Origin: Chionoecetes opilio
Taxonomy: Eukaryota > Arthropoda > Malacostraca > Decapoda > Majidae
Assembly: GCA_016584305.1 (NCBI GenBank)
Contig: JACEEZ010026180.1
Span: 125,001-189,000 of the forward strand
DNA: 64,000 nt
Direction of reading: 5' to 3'
The position numbers were made by a program, and so were the translations under genes. The notes under the pieces are model-generated. The model saw nothing but the letters and a program-made list of their open reading frames with translations, did not search any database and had not been told where the DNA came from. Positions 21,532-34,806 of the stretch are shown here, one piece after another. Every line of letters starts with the position of its first letter. Position 1 is the first letter of the stretch.

Positions 21532-22050
21532 TCACAGGCGCGGTAGTTGACTCGTCTTCCTCAGGAAGGCACAGGTGAGGCCAGCGTGTTGCCGTGAGGG
21601 GGGGACGCCCGCCGCCGCCAGCAGGGTGGGCAGGTCAAAGGTGGCGACGTTCAGGGCGAGGAGTTGAGACTGTAGCACTACACGGTGTGAGTGGAAGTGC
21701 AGACACTGCAGCAGAAAGTGTTCAATAGTCTCTGGAACATTCATGCACCAAGGGCAGTGGGGGTCAGGGGACAGACGGAGGCGATGCAGGTGAGCCGTGA
21801 GTGTCGTGTGCCCCAGGCGGAGGCGGGTGAGGGTGACATCGAGGACACAGGACTTCGCCCTTATCCACGGCTGAGGGGAAGAGTCACTGCGGTATTGGCC
21901 CATGGAGGTGATGCAGAGGGTATCGCCGAGCGTGTTATTCCAGGTGGAGCGGCAGACCCGGGAGATGTGGCGTTTGGCCGCGGAGAGCGGCAGAGGGAAG
22001 GGGGTTGTGTTTACATCTGTTAAGGCCATCCTGGCAGCAGAACCGGCCAC
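21532..22050 (-). pseudogene. Jockey/I-like LINE ORF2 C-terminal tail
   Basis: 172 residues. MALTDVNTTPFPLPLSAAKR is the end of an RNase H-like region. SMGQYRSDSSPQPW, LTRLRLGHTTLTAHLHRLRL and DPHCPWCMNVPETIEHFLLQ follow, ending FLRKTSQLPRL. LRxGHxxLxxHLxRL-CxxC-ETxxHxLxxC is the zinc-binding tail of Jockey- and I-clade reverse transcriptases. Nothing of the RT or endonuclease is present, so this is a fragment carried within element I. The reading frame is well preserved across the piece. Confidence 0.8.
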
Positions 22051-23395
22051 CTCATTGCCTGGGAGACCAGCGTGGGAGGGAACCCACTGAAAGGCGATAT
22101 CTCATCTCGATGGTAAGGAGAAGGCTTCTGGATGCCAGAACTGGCGGGGCCTGCTCACAGCTGTTAACTTGTAAACACCAACGGCGACACCAAGCGACAA
22201 TGACGAGTGTACCGTTCTTATGGCGGCCTGCTCACGTTCTGTACGATATTTTGGCTCTATATGAGAACTCCTTGGATTTGCCCTACTTTGATGGTGGAAT
22301 TGTTCTATATGATCAAATTCGTTTCTAACGAAAATTTTGTAATTTTATTTATTAAAAAAATATATATACCGTATTTGCCGGCGCATAAGACGCACCTCCG
22401 CATAAGATGCACCCCTATTTTACAAGGAGGTTTTTAGAAGAAAAAAAAATATTGGTGTTTTTCAGGGGGAAAAATAATCGTAAATTTATCAAAAGTTATT
22501 AAAAAAAAAAAAAAGGATTTGCAGGGGAAAGCAAATGGTTATGAGCATGTACCTAAATACAATATTCACAGTGCAATGAATGTGAATGAAAAATTATACT
22601 ATTTAAAATGTAAAGGGAATGAATGACAGGATAATCAAAATCGGTCATAATATATTGCAGGATGCCCCCACGAATTGATATTCTCATATTTTGCTACCTA
22701 TGACATATAGCTTAGATTTAATGCAGTAGGTATGCCTTTGTTGCTTTTCTGCTATGTGTTTAGACTTTGTGGAATATTTGCAGTATAGATATTGGTATTA
22801 TTTTGGTAGTGGGTAATAGTCTTAGAACTCTTACCTACATCATCGTGTAGCTTTCTTCATTCTGAGTATTTTGAGCCCCATTTCCCATGGCGCAATTGAA
22901 TAATAATGGAATTACACGTAGTACCGAAAATCTACAGTTATTTCAGCCAAAAAATTAAGTTAGGTTAAATCAGATTAGGTTAGGTTAGAGGTGGGGTTTG
23001 GTTTAGTAACAGATGATATAGAGAAAAAACGAATATTACCAATAATATGGCAGTGTGAAACGTAGCAATGTTTGCGGGGCAGACCTGGAGGGGCAGGTTG
23101 CCCCCCTCCTCCCACACACATGTAAACAAACATTGATTTCCGACAAAAACGAGAGCCAGATTAATTCAAAACACATCAAAACTATTCAGGAGGACTAAGT
23201 TTCAGCCTCGAAATCGGTGGTTGCCCAATAACAAATATTTACGAAGATATTTAGTCTACAGTTAGCTACACTGTGTTATTGTTGTAATTGTTGAAGGGCA
23301 CCGTTGTCGGGATCGACGATATTTGCCCTGGTTTACACCTATGAATCTATCACAGTCGCGAGGGTTGATTAATCTTCTTCAGGAAGGTACAGGTG

Positions 23396-23830
23396 AAGGC
23401 TGGTTCACACTCTGAAATCACGGCAGCGTTCCGTCAGCCGTGCCTTGTATTCACACTATTAGTCACGGTTCCGTCATTTTCGGCAGTTCCTGCTCACCCT
23501 CTAAGCAGACATGGTGCCTCAGAGGCTATGGTTGAAGAAATTTACATTAATAGCACTTCTGTTGGATGAAGAAGAGGAGTTGAACTCTAAAAGACACTGT
23601 TTTGGGTACATAAAGCCTTGAGAAAACGATAATTATCAGCACGGCACAGTCTCATTACGTTAAAATATTCTTCCCCAGAAACCGTTATGTGACAGGATGG
23701 TGGTGTATTGGAGCTGTGACGGCGGCGCACCGTTAAATGTAACACGTCTATTTGTTTGAATGTAAGAAATTCTAACGGATGTGATGAGACGGTGCCGTGT
23801 CACCATGATGGTATGGTGTGATTCGGCCTT
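23396..23830. mobile_element. Harbinger-like MITE-like segment in C1
   Basis: The left end AAGGCTGGTTCACACTCTGA and the complement of the right end (AAGGCCGAATCACACCATAC) form an imperfect inverted repeat in Harbinger style. Inside are CCGTCAGCCGTGCC, CACGGTTCCGTCA and a short LLDEEEE/KRHCFGYIKP-like reading. A TWA target duplication is not visible, so the class is tentative. Confidence 0.45.
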
Positions 23831-24320
23831 GAGGCGGACGATGTGGCGCCGTGATGGGTCTTGGTCTTGCTTGGTGCACCGTGTGGAAGACTTTTGTCCC
23901 GTCTACATCTACCGTTGCAGCCTTTTTACTAGCACTCTTTCATACAGTTTCATTATCCGTAGAGGTACAGGGGTGAGGATTAAGGGGTCGAGGTGGTACA
24001 AAGGCCTATGCTGTTTCCTATCCCACCTTGCTTATCACTGTAGCGGCGCTAACACAAACTCACACACGCACCTGCATCGGCTTAGGCCACCCCCCTTGTC
24101 TGGGAACAGGATTAGTGGGTGACCTGACGCTGACCTGACTTGTCCTCGCTGACACAACTGCAACACCAGCCAGGTAATTCAGTCAGCCACAGGACACACA
24201 TAGACACACATGCCGCGCACCTCTAATCCCCATGTTGTACAATGACTCGCTGTCAAATAAACTACAAAGCCACGACGCCCTTTCTCCATCCTTGTGTGTA
24301 TAGACAGACTCCCCAATATA

Positions 24321-24698
24321 CTACACCTTCCTCTCACCGATCAAACTAAAAAAAACCTTTAACATGCTTTTTGATTCACTATTCCATTTATCAACAATAC
24401 TCAGTCCAGCGAAAATTCCATCACCATTTTCTGCCTCCCTTCTATCATCTCCTTCCAACTGTTGTGTCAACTTGTGTGGCCCGAGTCGAATGCGGGTTAA
24501 GGCTACATCTAATATGCGGGATGTTTGTCTTTTCCATGGGTGCGGGGAGGAGTCTGAGCGGTAATGACCCATGGTGGGTGCGCGGAGGGCGTCGCCGAGT
24601 GAAGTATCCCAGGTGAAGCGGCAGACCTGAGATATCAGAAGTTTTACAATGGAGAGCAGCAGAGGGGGGTGGATGATGTTTACATCTGACACGGCCAT
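24321..24698 (-). pseudogene. Jockey-like LINE ORF2 tail fragment in C1
   Basis: MAVSDVNIIHPPLLLSIVKL, FTWDTSLGDALRAPTMGHYR, then SDSSPHPWKRQTSRILDVAL and LTRIRLGPHKLTQQLEG match the tail seen at 21532-22050. The similarity stops at the LGPHKLT position, before the zinc cysteines. Near-identical pieces are at 43110-43515 and 47518-47925. Confidence 0.7.
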
Positions 24699-25062
24699 CT
24701 TGGCAGCAACAATCGCTATCTTGTTGCCCCAGCTCTTGTTTTCTCTTAAACTCCAACCTTTTCTTAGTATTATGCATTACTGTTGATAACACAGTTACTA
24801 ATTTATGCTCAGTGGACTACTGCTCAACACAGATCACTCCAAACCCCTTAGTAATACACCACCGGCTGTTCTGCATTCTCTGCCCGACCTCTCATGCGCT
24901 AATATGGCAGCCTTAGACGCAGGGTGAACTTTGCATTCCTTTTTAAGGGAAAAAACTGCGTCTTATGCGCCGGCAAATACGGTATAATAATAATATTATA
25001 GGTCGTTCACTTTATAGGGGAAACGCTTTATGCGAACACGCTTTATGCGGGACCCTAGTGTA

Positions 25063-25909
25063 TATACCATATGGCAAAATATCTATCAGAACCACCCAAA
25101 ATTCTTCAAATACTATATTTTATTGTCTGTGTTCACATGCTTCTGGCTTGCCGCAGGAGGGGGGAGATGCCTTCAGTGACTTTATCGAGTCATGGTGCAT
25201 CGTTTGCTAGTTGTCAGGAGTGTTTTGGAAACTCAGCCAAGTTACAGATTTTGATTGCGGATTTTTTTTAAACGGGTGACTGGATGCAAAATGTGACAAC
25301 ATATTGTTGATATATTCGATAATGCCTAAGTCTTGACCGCACACAAACGTTCGAATGGAGGTCAGCTCAGACAGCCTCGAGAGAAGCAAAAAATACTTTA
25401 CCTCAATACCTCACTGTGAAGTATCCAGAGTACCTAGAGAGTTGATTGTTCTTGCATAATGTAGATGAAAGATGAAGCTAAACGATGTTTCTTTTTATTT
25501 CTGGATAGCTTTAATAGATTTTTTACAACTTGTTGTAGAAAACAGACAATTTAAGGCAAATATGCCTGGCTTGTGTGCACGGTGAGTGAAAACGAGACCC
25601 GCCATGTAAGGATAAGTACAAACTTCATAAATTGATTATCTAATTAGTTGGGGAGTTCCTATACTTTATTAAAAGATTCAGTATCCATGTAACAAGAATA
25701 CTAACTGAAATAAAGCAAGCAAAATATATTTTGCAAAGATGTTATGTATAGTACTGTAAGTAGCAGCTTAGTGTTTTAAAGCATGGATATCTCATTTTTC
25801 CTGGAATTGGTAAATGAAACTATACTTTTGTCTTAGACTTGAAGTCAGAAAGATATTGGTAGTAGTGTGGGTTTTATTTGTTTTGCACATTTATTGAATT
25901 TCTTTGCAG
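25063..25909. other. intronic sequence upstream of GATA exon
   Basis: No repeat family recognised over about 850 bp. The last 45 bp are T-rich (GTTTTATTTGTTTTGCACAT) and lead into the acceptor at 25908-25909. Confidence 0.5.
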
Positions 25910-26003
25910 AACCAGGCTATCGTGTCTCCCAAGTTAATGCCGTATGCCATGTGCTCCAACTGTGGTACCAATAATACCAAACTGTGGAGACGTAATGATA
26001 AAG
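25910..26003 (+). CDS. GATA zinc-finger gene, exon with first half of finger
   Basis: Acceptor TTTCTTTGCAG|AACCAG and donor GATAAAG|GTAAGAC. Thirty-one codons plus one base: NQAIVSPKLMPYAMCSNCGT then NNTKLWRRNDK. CSNC supplies the first two zinc ligands and LWRR is the GATA signature. The single G left at the end is completed by GT at 31578 to give glycine (phase 1). GATA factors bind WGATAR sites in the nucleus and regulate transcription. Which GATA subtype this is cannot be told from the finger alone. A long (TC)n run starts 267 bp downstream. Confidence 0.88.
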
Positions 26004-28099
<2,096 letters not shown>

Positions 28100-28103
28100 C
28101 ATC

Positions 28104-29325
28104 GGTTAGACCAATAGTCTAAGAAAGACTACTGTATACTGGACTTGCTACTCAGTTTGGGCTATTTCCAGTGGAGCCCAATGCCCGCGATTCTTGACAT
28201 TTTCTAACATCATCCCATTTCCCTTCCGTTTATTAGTATAAATGATATACTGTTGTCTTCGTAAATGTTTGTTCTATGATTTTATTAAATAAAAAACAGT
28301 AAAATACACTAAAGAAATGCCATTGTGAGATACTGAAGAAATATGCATGAACTTAATATTCACTTAAACTTTTCGCCATTTGATATTTTGCGAGAAAACT
28401 TTTTACATGAAACATATCAATAGAAGCGGAATTTTATTAGCTTTCCATTGACATATTTAGTTTTCTGATAAAATAATTAGCACCATGCATAAATTAGCGT
28501 TAACTAAATAAATAACATCATCAATCGGGAAAATTACCCAATTGATGATGTTATTTATTTAGTTAACGCTGATTTATGCATGGTGCTAAATCATTTATCA
28601 GAAAAAGAGATATATCATTGGAAAGCTAATAAAATTCCGCTTCTATTGATATGTTTCATGTAAAAGTTTTCTTGCAAAATATTAAATGGTGAATGATTCA
28701 AGTGAATATTAAGTTCATGCATATTTCTTTAAGTCTCAGAATGGCATTTCTTTATTGTATTTTACAGTTTTTTATTTGATAATATTATAGAACAAACGTT
28801 TACAAAGATAACAGTGTATCATTTATACTGATAAACCATAGTCTACTGTATTCATGGAACACCTTTTTACTTGCCGATCCGATTGATGATGATATTTTTT
28901 TAGGTAATGCTAATTTATGCATGGTGCTAATTCATTTATCAGAAAGCTAAATATATTGATGAAAAGCTAATGAAAATCCGCTTATATTGATATGCTCCAT
29001 GTTAAATGTTGTTGTGTCGCAAAATATTAAATGGCGAAGACTTTTAAGTAAATATTAAGTTCATGCATATTTCTGCAGTCTCGTAATGGCATTTCTTTAG
29101 TGTGTTTTACTGTTTTTTATTTGGTAATATTATAGAACAAACATTTACGAAGATAACAGTATATCATTTATACTGATGAACCATAGGAAGGGAAACGGGA
29201 GTGATGTTCGAAACACTTTTTTACCTTGCCGATCGGCCTCCACTGGTCATGGGTGGGTTGGCGCCGAGCGCGAATAACAAGTCCAGCATACAGTAGTCTT
29301 TGGGTCTAACCAATGACCAATGGTC
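28104..29325. mobile_element. foldback element with arms of several hundred bp
   Basis: Bases about 28210-28530 are the imperfect inverted complement of 28540-28850, around a centre at AATCGGGAAAATTACCCAATT. A third, directly repeated copy of the right arm is at 28885-29200. The outermost 45 bp (GGTTAGACCAATAGTCTAAG ... TGGACTTG) also pair with 29280-29325. No coding sequence. A related single arm is at 59256-59370. Confidence 0.75.
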
Positions 29326-29371
29326 TCTATTGGCATAGCCCACGATGTTATAAACTCGCTCAGCACGAGTA

Positions 29372-29926
29372 CCGTATTTTACGGCTTATAAGATGCTGCA
29401 TCTTGGAAGACGCACCCTGATTTTGGAAAGAAATTTTCAAGAAGAAAATATAAAAATAAACAGATTTTCTACCAGTAGTAAAATCTACCGATTTTCTCGG
29501 TAGGCGGTGGTCTTTCTGTTGCTCTGTTCCCATGTTTTTGGCGTATCGTACAACTTTTAGCTTGTATGCGATAGTACATATTAGTAAATCGTTTTGATGA
29601 ATTCGCCATCATGTGTGATAATTTCCAGGACTGAAAAGAGCTTGTGATACGTGTGACAGCCTGATGGTAAATCATACATCTGTATTAGCAGACGATAGAT
29701 AGCACTGTTGGCGGTGCCAATCTGCCGAGCCTCCAGAAGCGGAACATTAACATTACAGCTAGAGGACAGATTAGTTAATTTGAATGTCTTATGGTATTTG
29801 AAATACTTGTAACAGGTAAGTACTGAGTACTGAGGAAGTACTACAACATTAGTCTTGGAAGACGCATGAATATTTTTCAGGGTATTTTTTGGGGGAAAAA
29901 AGTGTCTTATAAGCCGTAATATACGG
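29372..29926. mobile_element. family Z TA-flanked MITE (Z2) in LINE
   Basis: The ends CCGTATTTTACGGCTTATAA and CTTATAAGCCGTAATATACGG are flanked by TA, within RTE LINE sequence. The interior shares TGTGATACGTGTGACAGCCT with 20274-20671. Confidence 0.85.
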
Positions 29927-29969
29927 TATTTGGCGTTGTTGTTACTTGTGCAGAAAGACAAAGATCCAG

Positions 29970-30299
29970 GTATCGTATTTATAAAGAAAACTCATAGCTG
30001 GAGCCTTTATGAATACAAGCCATAGTATGTACATTACCTACAGAATATCGTTTTTATAGAGAAGACTCATAGTTTAACCCTTTATGAATACCATCCATCG
30101 TTTTTATAGATAACTCATATATTTTAACCCTTTATGAATACCATCCATCGTTTTTATAGAGAAGACTCGTAGTTTAACCCTTTATGAATACCATGCATCG
30201 TTTTTTTAGAGAAGACTCATAGTTTAACCCTTTATGAATACCATCCATTGTTTTTATAGAGAAAGAAGATTCATAGTTTAACCCTTTATGAATACCATC
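29970..30299. repeat. 50-bp minisatellite
   Basis: The unit contains CATCGTTTTTATAGAGAAGA then CTCATAGTTTAACCCTTTAT and GAATACCATC. The anchor TTTAACCC starts at 30073, 30123, 30173, 30223 and 30277, so the period is 50 bp with one unit of 54. A diverged unit precedes it. It sits inside LINE sequence. CCAG is found at both junctions. Confidence 0.9.
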
Positions 30300-30485
30300 C
30301 CAGATATTCAAGTCACTTGTGATCCTTTTCTTACTCTATGGATGTGAGACATGGACACTAAATAGCGACTTGAAGAGGCGAATCGATGCCTTTGGTAATA
30401 AGTGTCTTCACAGAATCATGGAGTATCACTGGGATGATTGCGTGTCAAATTAGCGATTGCACCGTGAGACTGAATCAAGGCCTAT

Positions 30486-30720
30486 TACCGTAAATTGCGG
30501 CATACAAGTCGACCTCAAGATATACCTCTACCAGCACCACATGCTGCACTGCACAGCACAGTGACTACCGAAGACCCATCGAGAGTTTGTTTATACAATG
30601 CCGAGAGTGATTGCACTATGTGAGGGTGTGAGCACCTCATGTTTAGGCAACTCTCGGTGTTTCTACATGAGTTTGGCATGATTATACTGCACTGGCATCG
30701 CGGTAATACAAAATTAACCA
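30486..30720. mobile_element. family E pogo-like element, left part
   Basis: Starts CCGTAAATTGCGGCATACAA then GTCGACCTC after TA. It matches the left end of the complete copy at 33860-34518. Right terminus not found. Confidence 0.55.
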
Positions 30721-31577
30721 CTCGACCGCGAAACGTAGTATATAGATCCGCTAAACTTGAAATGGGGAATATTTAGAGGTACCGCTAAACCTTGTGTTCA
30801 CGAACCAAGATCCTGCGAAACTTGGTGCACCACTGTATGCTTATTGAGCTGCCATCACTTTTAACTAAAGCTGACATTTGTGAATATGTAACCTGCCTTT
30901 CAGAATGATGATTGTCATTTCTGTTAATAAGATGTTTTTAGTGTGTTTTAGTGTGCATATCATGGACACCATAGTAACATTAATGTGCACCAGTGATGTG
31001 AAATTTTTGAGGAAAGGTTTCAAATGAAATACTAATGTTATTACTGAAGATTCAGTTTACATATTTTTGGATTGCCCTTGTACAGCTCACTTTCCTTTTC
31101 TTGCCCCTGCTCTACAGGCTTTTCTTCTTATTCATAGCATTGCCATTTCTTCTCTGGCCTCCTCCATCTGCTCCTCATCTGTTCCTCTCCCAAATTCTGT
31201 TACGCTTCATTTGCTGTCTCTTTTTGCATTTTTCTATTGCTGAAAACATGCATAGTCAATTTTTTAAATATTCTTTAGGTGGCGTTCCTCTGTGACTGGC
31301 TTTTTAGTGTATCAGAAGCTGATTAACTCCCACAAAGCTGTTGATAAATTGCAGACGTCTAAATTGCTCATTAGGACTAATGATTCACACAGTGCTTTTT
31401 ATGATATCACACTGCATTCAGTTCTGAACAAGGGTTTTCTTAGGCTACTCCACAAGTGAGTTGCAAAGTTTCCAGCAAGTATGAGGATGTGAACTTAATG
31501 GGGTATTAATGTGCTTGATCACAAATCACAGGTTTGAATACACAGTTGATGACGGATGTAACTTTGTTTTCATACAG
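30721..31577. other. intronic sequence upstream of second GATA exon
   Basis: No gene recognised. Bases about 30720-30830 (AAACCTTGTGTTCACGAACC...CGAAACTTGGTGCACCACTG) look like the decayed end of another TA-type element. The last stretch, TTGTTTTCATACAG, is a good acceptor. Confidence 0.4.
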
Positions 31578-31739
31578 GTGAGATCGTTTGCAATGCATGT
31601 GGATTGTACTTCAAGCTACATGGTGTTAATCGACCCAGCCACCTCTTCCGTACAGCACCCATGACAAGGAGGAGGAACCCTAAGAAGAAAAAAGAACCTA
31701 ACAATAGTACTACTGATCAATTGGACCAAACTATGCATA
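31578..31739 (+). CDS. GATA zinc-finger gene, exon with second half of finger
   Basis: Acceptor TTTTCATACAG|GTGAG and donor CATA|GTAAGTT. Joined to 26003 it reads [23 protein letters not shown], completing C-x2-C-x17-C-x2-C with the CNACGLY signature. A basic tail follows ([13 protein letters not shown]) that in GATA factors contacts DNA and acts as a nuclear signal. The SHLFRTAP insert between NRP and the RRR cluster is not the common MKKEGIQTRKR text, so this is an unusual tail. The exon then turns polar ([14 protein letters not shown]) and ends in phase 1. Confidence 0.88.
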
Positions 31740-31816
31740 GTAAGTTTGAATTTGTAGCTTTAATTATATTATTTTTTAGAATCTTGCCTCTCTTTTGCAC
31801 ATAATGATGTAACATA

Positions 31817-32595
31817 CAGGGAGGTCCCGAAGATACGAGCAGTTAGGTTCCACCTGGCATACTCGTAAAGCAAAATCTCGTATAACGAAACACATAACTA
31901 ATGGTAAAATATAGGTTTGGTTCCAGAACCCCATCAATTGAAAAAAGAAAAGAAAAAAAAAGTTGTTTTTCAAGCTAAAATAAACTATAGCAAACACAAC
32001 AATCACACAGCGTCTATATTACCCACACTGTACTACCTATTCTGTAGAGAAAGCATTCTGAAAGACAAAATAGCACACAAAATAACATAACTGCACATTA
32101 ATTAAACATAAAACATGCATAACAAGCAAAAAAGACGTTGTACAAGACAAAAGGAGACGCCGCCTGATACAAGAGAAGGTAGTGTAGCGATCCCAAGGTT
32201 GGGGCCGCACGCCTGCTAATTACCCTTAAAGGTCAGGCCTCGCCATATGCTAAATTACCCTTCAGGTCACGCCTTGTAGGGGTGACCTGACTGCAGTCCC
32301 AAGGTTGGGGCTGCACACCTGCTAATTACCTCTAAATGTCAGGCCGCGCCATATGCTTAATTACCCTTCAGGTCACGGCTTGCTAGGGGTGACCTCACTG
32401 GGGTCAACCAAATCCCCCTTTGTCCAGCCCGGGAGTGGTAGGGGGCGTATTTTGAACTTGATAATTTTACTCACCCCAGTTTGAATGTGGTATCATTGGA
32501 TTTTCAATCTCGTATATTGAAAATAGACCCTAATTTACACATCTCGTATCATCGGATTCTCGTATACCGAATGCTCGTATAACGGGACCTCCCTG
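31817..32595. mobile_element. family B pogo/Tigger-like element (B2), uninterrupted
   Basis: Ends CAGGGAGGTCCCGAAGATAC and AACGGGACCTCCCTG with TA on both sides. It is 779 bp. It carries a dimer of a roughly 120-bp internal unit (TTGGGGCxGCAC, TAATTACC, TCAGGTCACG, GGTGACCT). It starts only 78 bp after the GATA exon donor. No coding capacity. Confidence 0.85.
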
Positions 32596-33384
32596 TATAG
32601 GTATTAAAATTTAATGAAGTGTCAGGTGGCAGAAGGAAGACTTAACCAAAACACAACTTTGAGAAAATCAAGGTCAAAGCTCAGTAGTTTTAATGACACT
32701 GTTGCTTTGTTAAGCCTATGTAATGTTTGGTATCATGATTTTGTTATGGTTTAGGAGTGTAATTTCTTGATTTAGAAATTAATACATATAATCAAATTTT
32801 TCTTCTCGACACCCCCCATCCCATCCTTACTCCATTTGTGAGTGTGGACAAAATTATGCATTATTACTAGGTTTTTCCATGTAAATAAAAGTTGGTACCA
32901 TACTTGAAATACAGTAATACCTCCGTAAGTCGGTATTCGTTAAGTTGGAATTACCGAAAAGTCAATAAGCAAATATTATTTTTCTTTTAAATTCAAATTG
33001 TTCCTTTTTTTTTTCTCTTTTTCTTTAAGGTTTATAGCGCCTGTAAGCAGTGATTTCCAGGGCTACACTATGAAAAACGTATCCACTTAATATGAAGTAT
33101 CAAAATATTTTCCAATATTTTTCTTCAAAAATATGTTACGTGGGATGTTTATTGTGGTTATAAAATAAGTTATGTTGACTAACACCTTACGATTGGCAGC
33201 CATGGTTCCTGGGCTCCCTGGTGGAGGCGAATGGCTCTACAATCTACAGTCTAGTTACTAGTAGGTTTTCCACTAGCAACTAGAATATACGTTACATAAT
33301 ATATCTGTTCTTATAACAACGTATGTAAGAATAAACACTAACACCCAGATCATGACCGCTGGCCAATCGTTACATTTTACGGTA
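32596..33384. other. intronic sequence with element fragments
   Basis: At 32913, CAGTAATACCTCCGTAAGTC then GGTATTCGTTAAGTTGG is the left end of a pogo-like element (family K) without a visible partner. Bases 33027-33057 resemble the SINE 3' end in reverse (TATAGCGCCTGTAAGCAGTG). The rest is unassigned. Confidence 0.4.
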
Positions 33385-34599
33385 CAGTAAACCCTTCATG
33401 CTCGCGGGGGTTAGAAAACAGAGACACCCGCGAGTATCGTAAATCCGCGAGCATGACATAAGTTACCCCTCCCGCCCCGAAAATAGCCTTACTGTGTAAA
33501 GAAAATGGATTTTGTTGCTTCAATGATGATGATAATGATAATCATGGATGCAAATAATGCAAAATAGTATAAATTGTATATTACAGGTGTATAAATGATT
33601 AGTAATAGGGTACATTACTGTATAAATGTAAACAATCAGTACCTATTGATACTTACGAGTGTTTTGTTGTCGTTGTCCTTCCGTCTTTCATCCTCTACCC
33701 CTAGGCCATAATCCTCCCCCCTTGTGCATAACAGCTTAATGATTATGGATGATTAATCATAATGAATAGTAAAGCTCTCGCGGCTGTATCCACAAAATAT
33801 GTTTGCGCGCGCTATTCAAACTCCATATTTTTCGTATTTTTGAATTATATATCATTATTTATCGTAAATGGCGGCGTACAAGTTGACTCTTGAGCCTGAA
33901 AAAGTCTCTCCATAACTAGGGGTCAACTTATACGGCAAGGATAAAATGCGAACCTTTACCACCGAGTGCCAAACAAGTGGAACAGCACTACTAACAATCG
34001 CTGTACACCAACTACCGTAATTCCAGTCAGACAACTACAATATGTGCCACTTCAAGAGCAAAAGCGATAACTGGAGAAGAAGTTTTGCGGCAGTTCCACC
34101 CATAGCTGTTTCCAACAGCTGATGGAAACAGCTGATACATAAAGTGTAAACACTAGCGAATGCAAATGGCGGAGGGCACCGGTAAGTGCAGTCCAGTCTT
34201 AGGTATTACCGTGATTTACTATAATATACAGTATGTAGTGGTACTATCAGGGGACTGATGTTTTTCAAATGAAAACAAGAGGCAGCCCTATAGTTAAGAT
34301 CCATATCTTCGTATAAGTGGTGTGGTGATGTGTTTTTGCGACAGGTTACCGTATACCGTTCCGTAGCATCTCCACATTCAAGCTTTGGCCTACCAGTAGC
34401 CTACCGTATTTTTGGGGCCGACTTATACGGCAAGTATAGGCCTAATCTGTAATCTTGAGCTAATAATCTTGGGGTCGACTTGTACGCCTGGTCGACTTAT
34501 ACGCCGCCATTTACGGTAATATTATTTGTCCCAAGGGTTGAAAAACTGTGAGAAATCAAATCCGCGAGCATGAAACCCACGAGCATGAAGGGTTTACTG
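33385..34599. mobile_element. family D pogo-like element with nested element E
   Basis: Ends CAGTAAACCCTTCATGCTCG and GAGCATGAAGGGTTTACTG, TA on both sides. The word CGCGAG(T/C)A is repeated near both ends (CCGCGAGTATCG, CCGCGAGCATG). Element E fills the right-hand half. Confidence 0.8.
33860..34518. mobile_element. family E pogo-like element, complete
   Basis: Left CGTAAATGGCGGCGTACAAG and right GTCGACTTATACGCCGCCATTTACGG are inverted. GTCGACTT and ACTTATACGGCAAG words repeat inside. It contains one unit (about 34090-34200) of the 94-bp sequence that is tandem at 63662-63980 (GCGGCAGTTCCACCC, CCAACAGCTGAT, GCAAATGGCGGAGGG). Confidence 0.7.
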
Positions 34600-34806
34600 T
34601 ACGTATATCTAGTCCACTGTTTACGTTAAGGCCATTCCCGGCAATCTGTTGCCAGCCTTCCAGCGAATTAACTTGGGTCGTCACCCGGCTACGCAGACTG
34701 CGGGGTTTCCCCTGCATATGGCACGTCCTAAACAGACTTCAGACTGTCCAAGAGCAAGTTTTGTTTTGATGAGATTTTATCACTTATTGATGCCTGTTCA
34801 AAGGTA

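Larger units (their letters stand above)
22369..24982. mobile_element. family C TA-flanked composite element (C1)
   Basis: The ends CCGTATTTGCCGGCGCATAA and TTATGCGCCGGCAAATACGG are flanked by TA (22367-22368 and 24983-24984). The word GCATAAGACGCACC occurs twice in tandem at the left end. About 2.6 kb, with a Harbinger-like sub-element (23396-23830) and a Jockey-like ORF2 tail (24321-24698). It is closely related to 41138-43761 and 45547-48171 and to the truncated copy at 36919. No transposase. Confidence 0.8.
20968..25060. mobile_element. 4.1-kb TA-flanked composite element, family I
   Basis: The ends CACTAGGGTCCCACATAAAA and GCTTTATGCGGGACCCTAGTG are inverted relative to each other, with TA at 20966-20967 and 25061-25062. 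The word (C/G)CATAAA or CTTTATGCG is repeated inside the right end. The cargo is a Jockey-like ORF2 tail (21532-22050) and a complete family C element (22369-24982). No transposase of its own was found. Confidence 0.7.
29329..30485 (+). pseudogene. RTE-like LINE fragment, interrupted twice
   Basis: Compared with 50866-51125 it reads GGCATAGCCCACGATGTTAT, is cut by element Z2 (29372-29926), continues GCAGAAAGACAAAGATCCAG, is cut by a 50-bp minisatellite block (about 29970-30299), and resumes ATATTCAAGTCACTTGTGAT. Coding text is LLYGCETWTLN-type: CETWTLNSDLKRRIDAFGNK then HRIMEYHWDDCVS, a stop, RLHRETESRP. This is the C-terminal region of RTE-type reverse transcriptases. It is short and broken. 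Confidence 0.8.

Noticed and set aside
23396..23830. Calling a definite Harbinger element within family C
   Set aside because: Terminal similarity is suggestive, but no TWA duplication is visible, so it is kept only as a tentative sub-element.
30039..30303. Regular 50-bp repeats, considered as CRISPR array
   Set aside because: Units are contiguous without unique spacers, and the DNA is clearly eukaryotic. It is a minisatellite.
31035..31295. Hydrophobic Leu/Phe-rich open frame, considered as membrane protein
   Set aside because: T-rich intronic DNA just before the GATA acceptor gives Phe/Leu codons by composition; no start or splice context.
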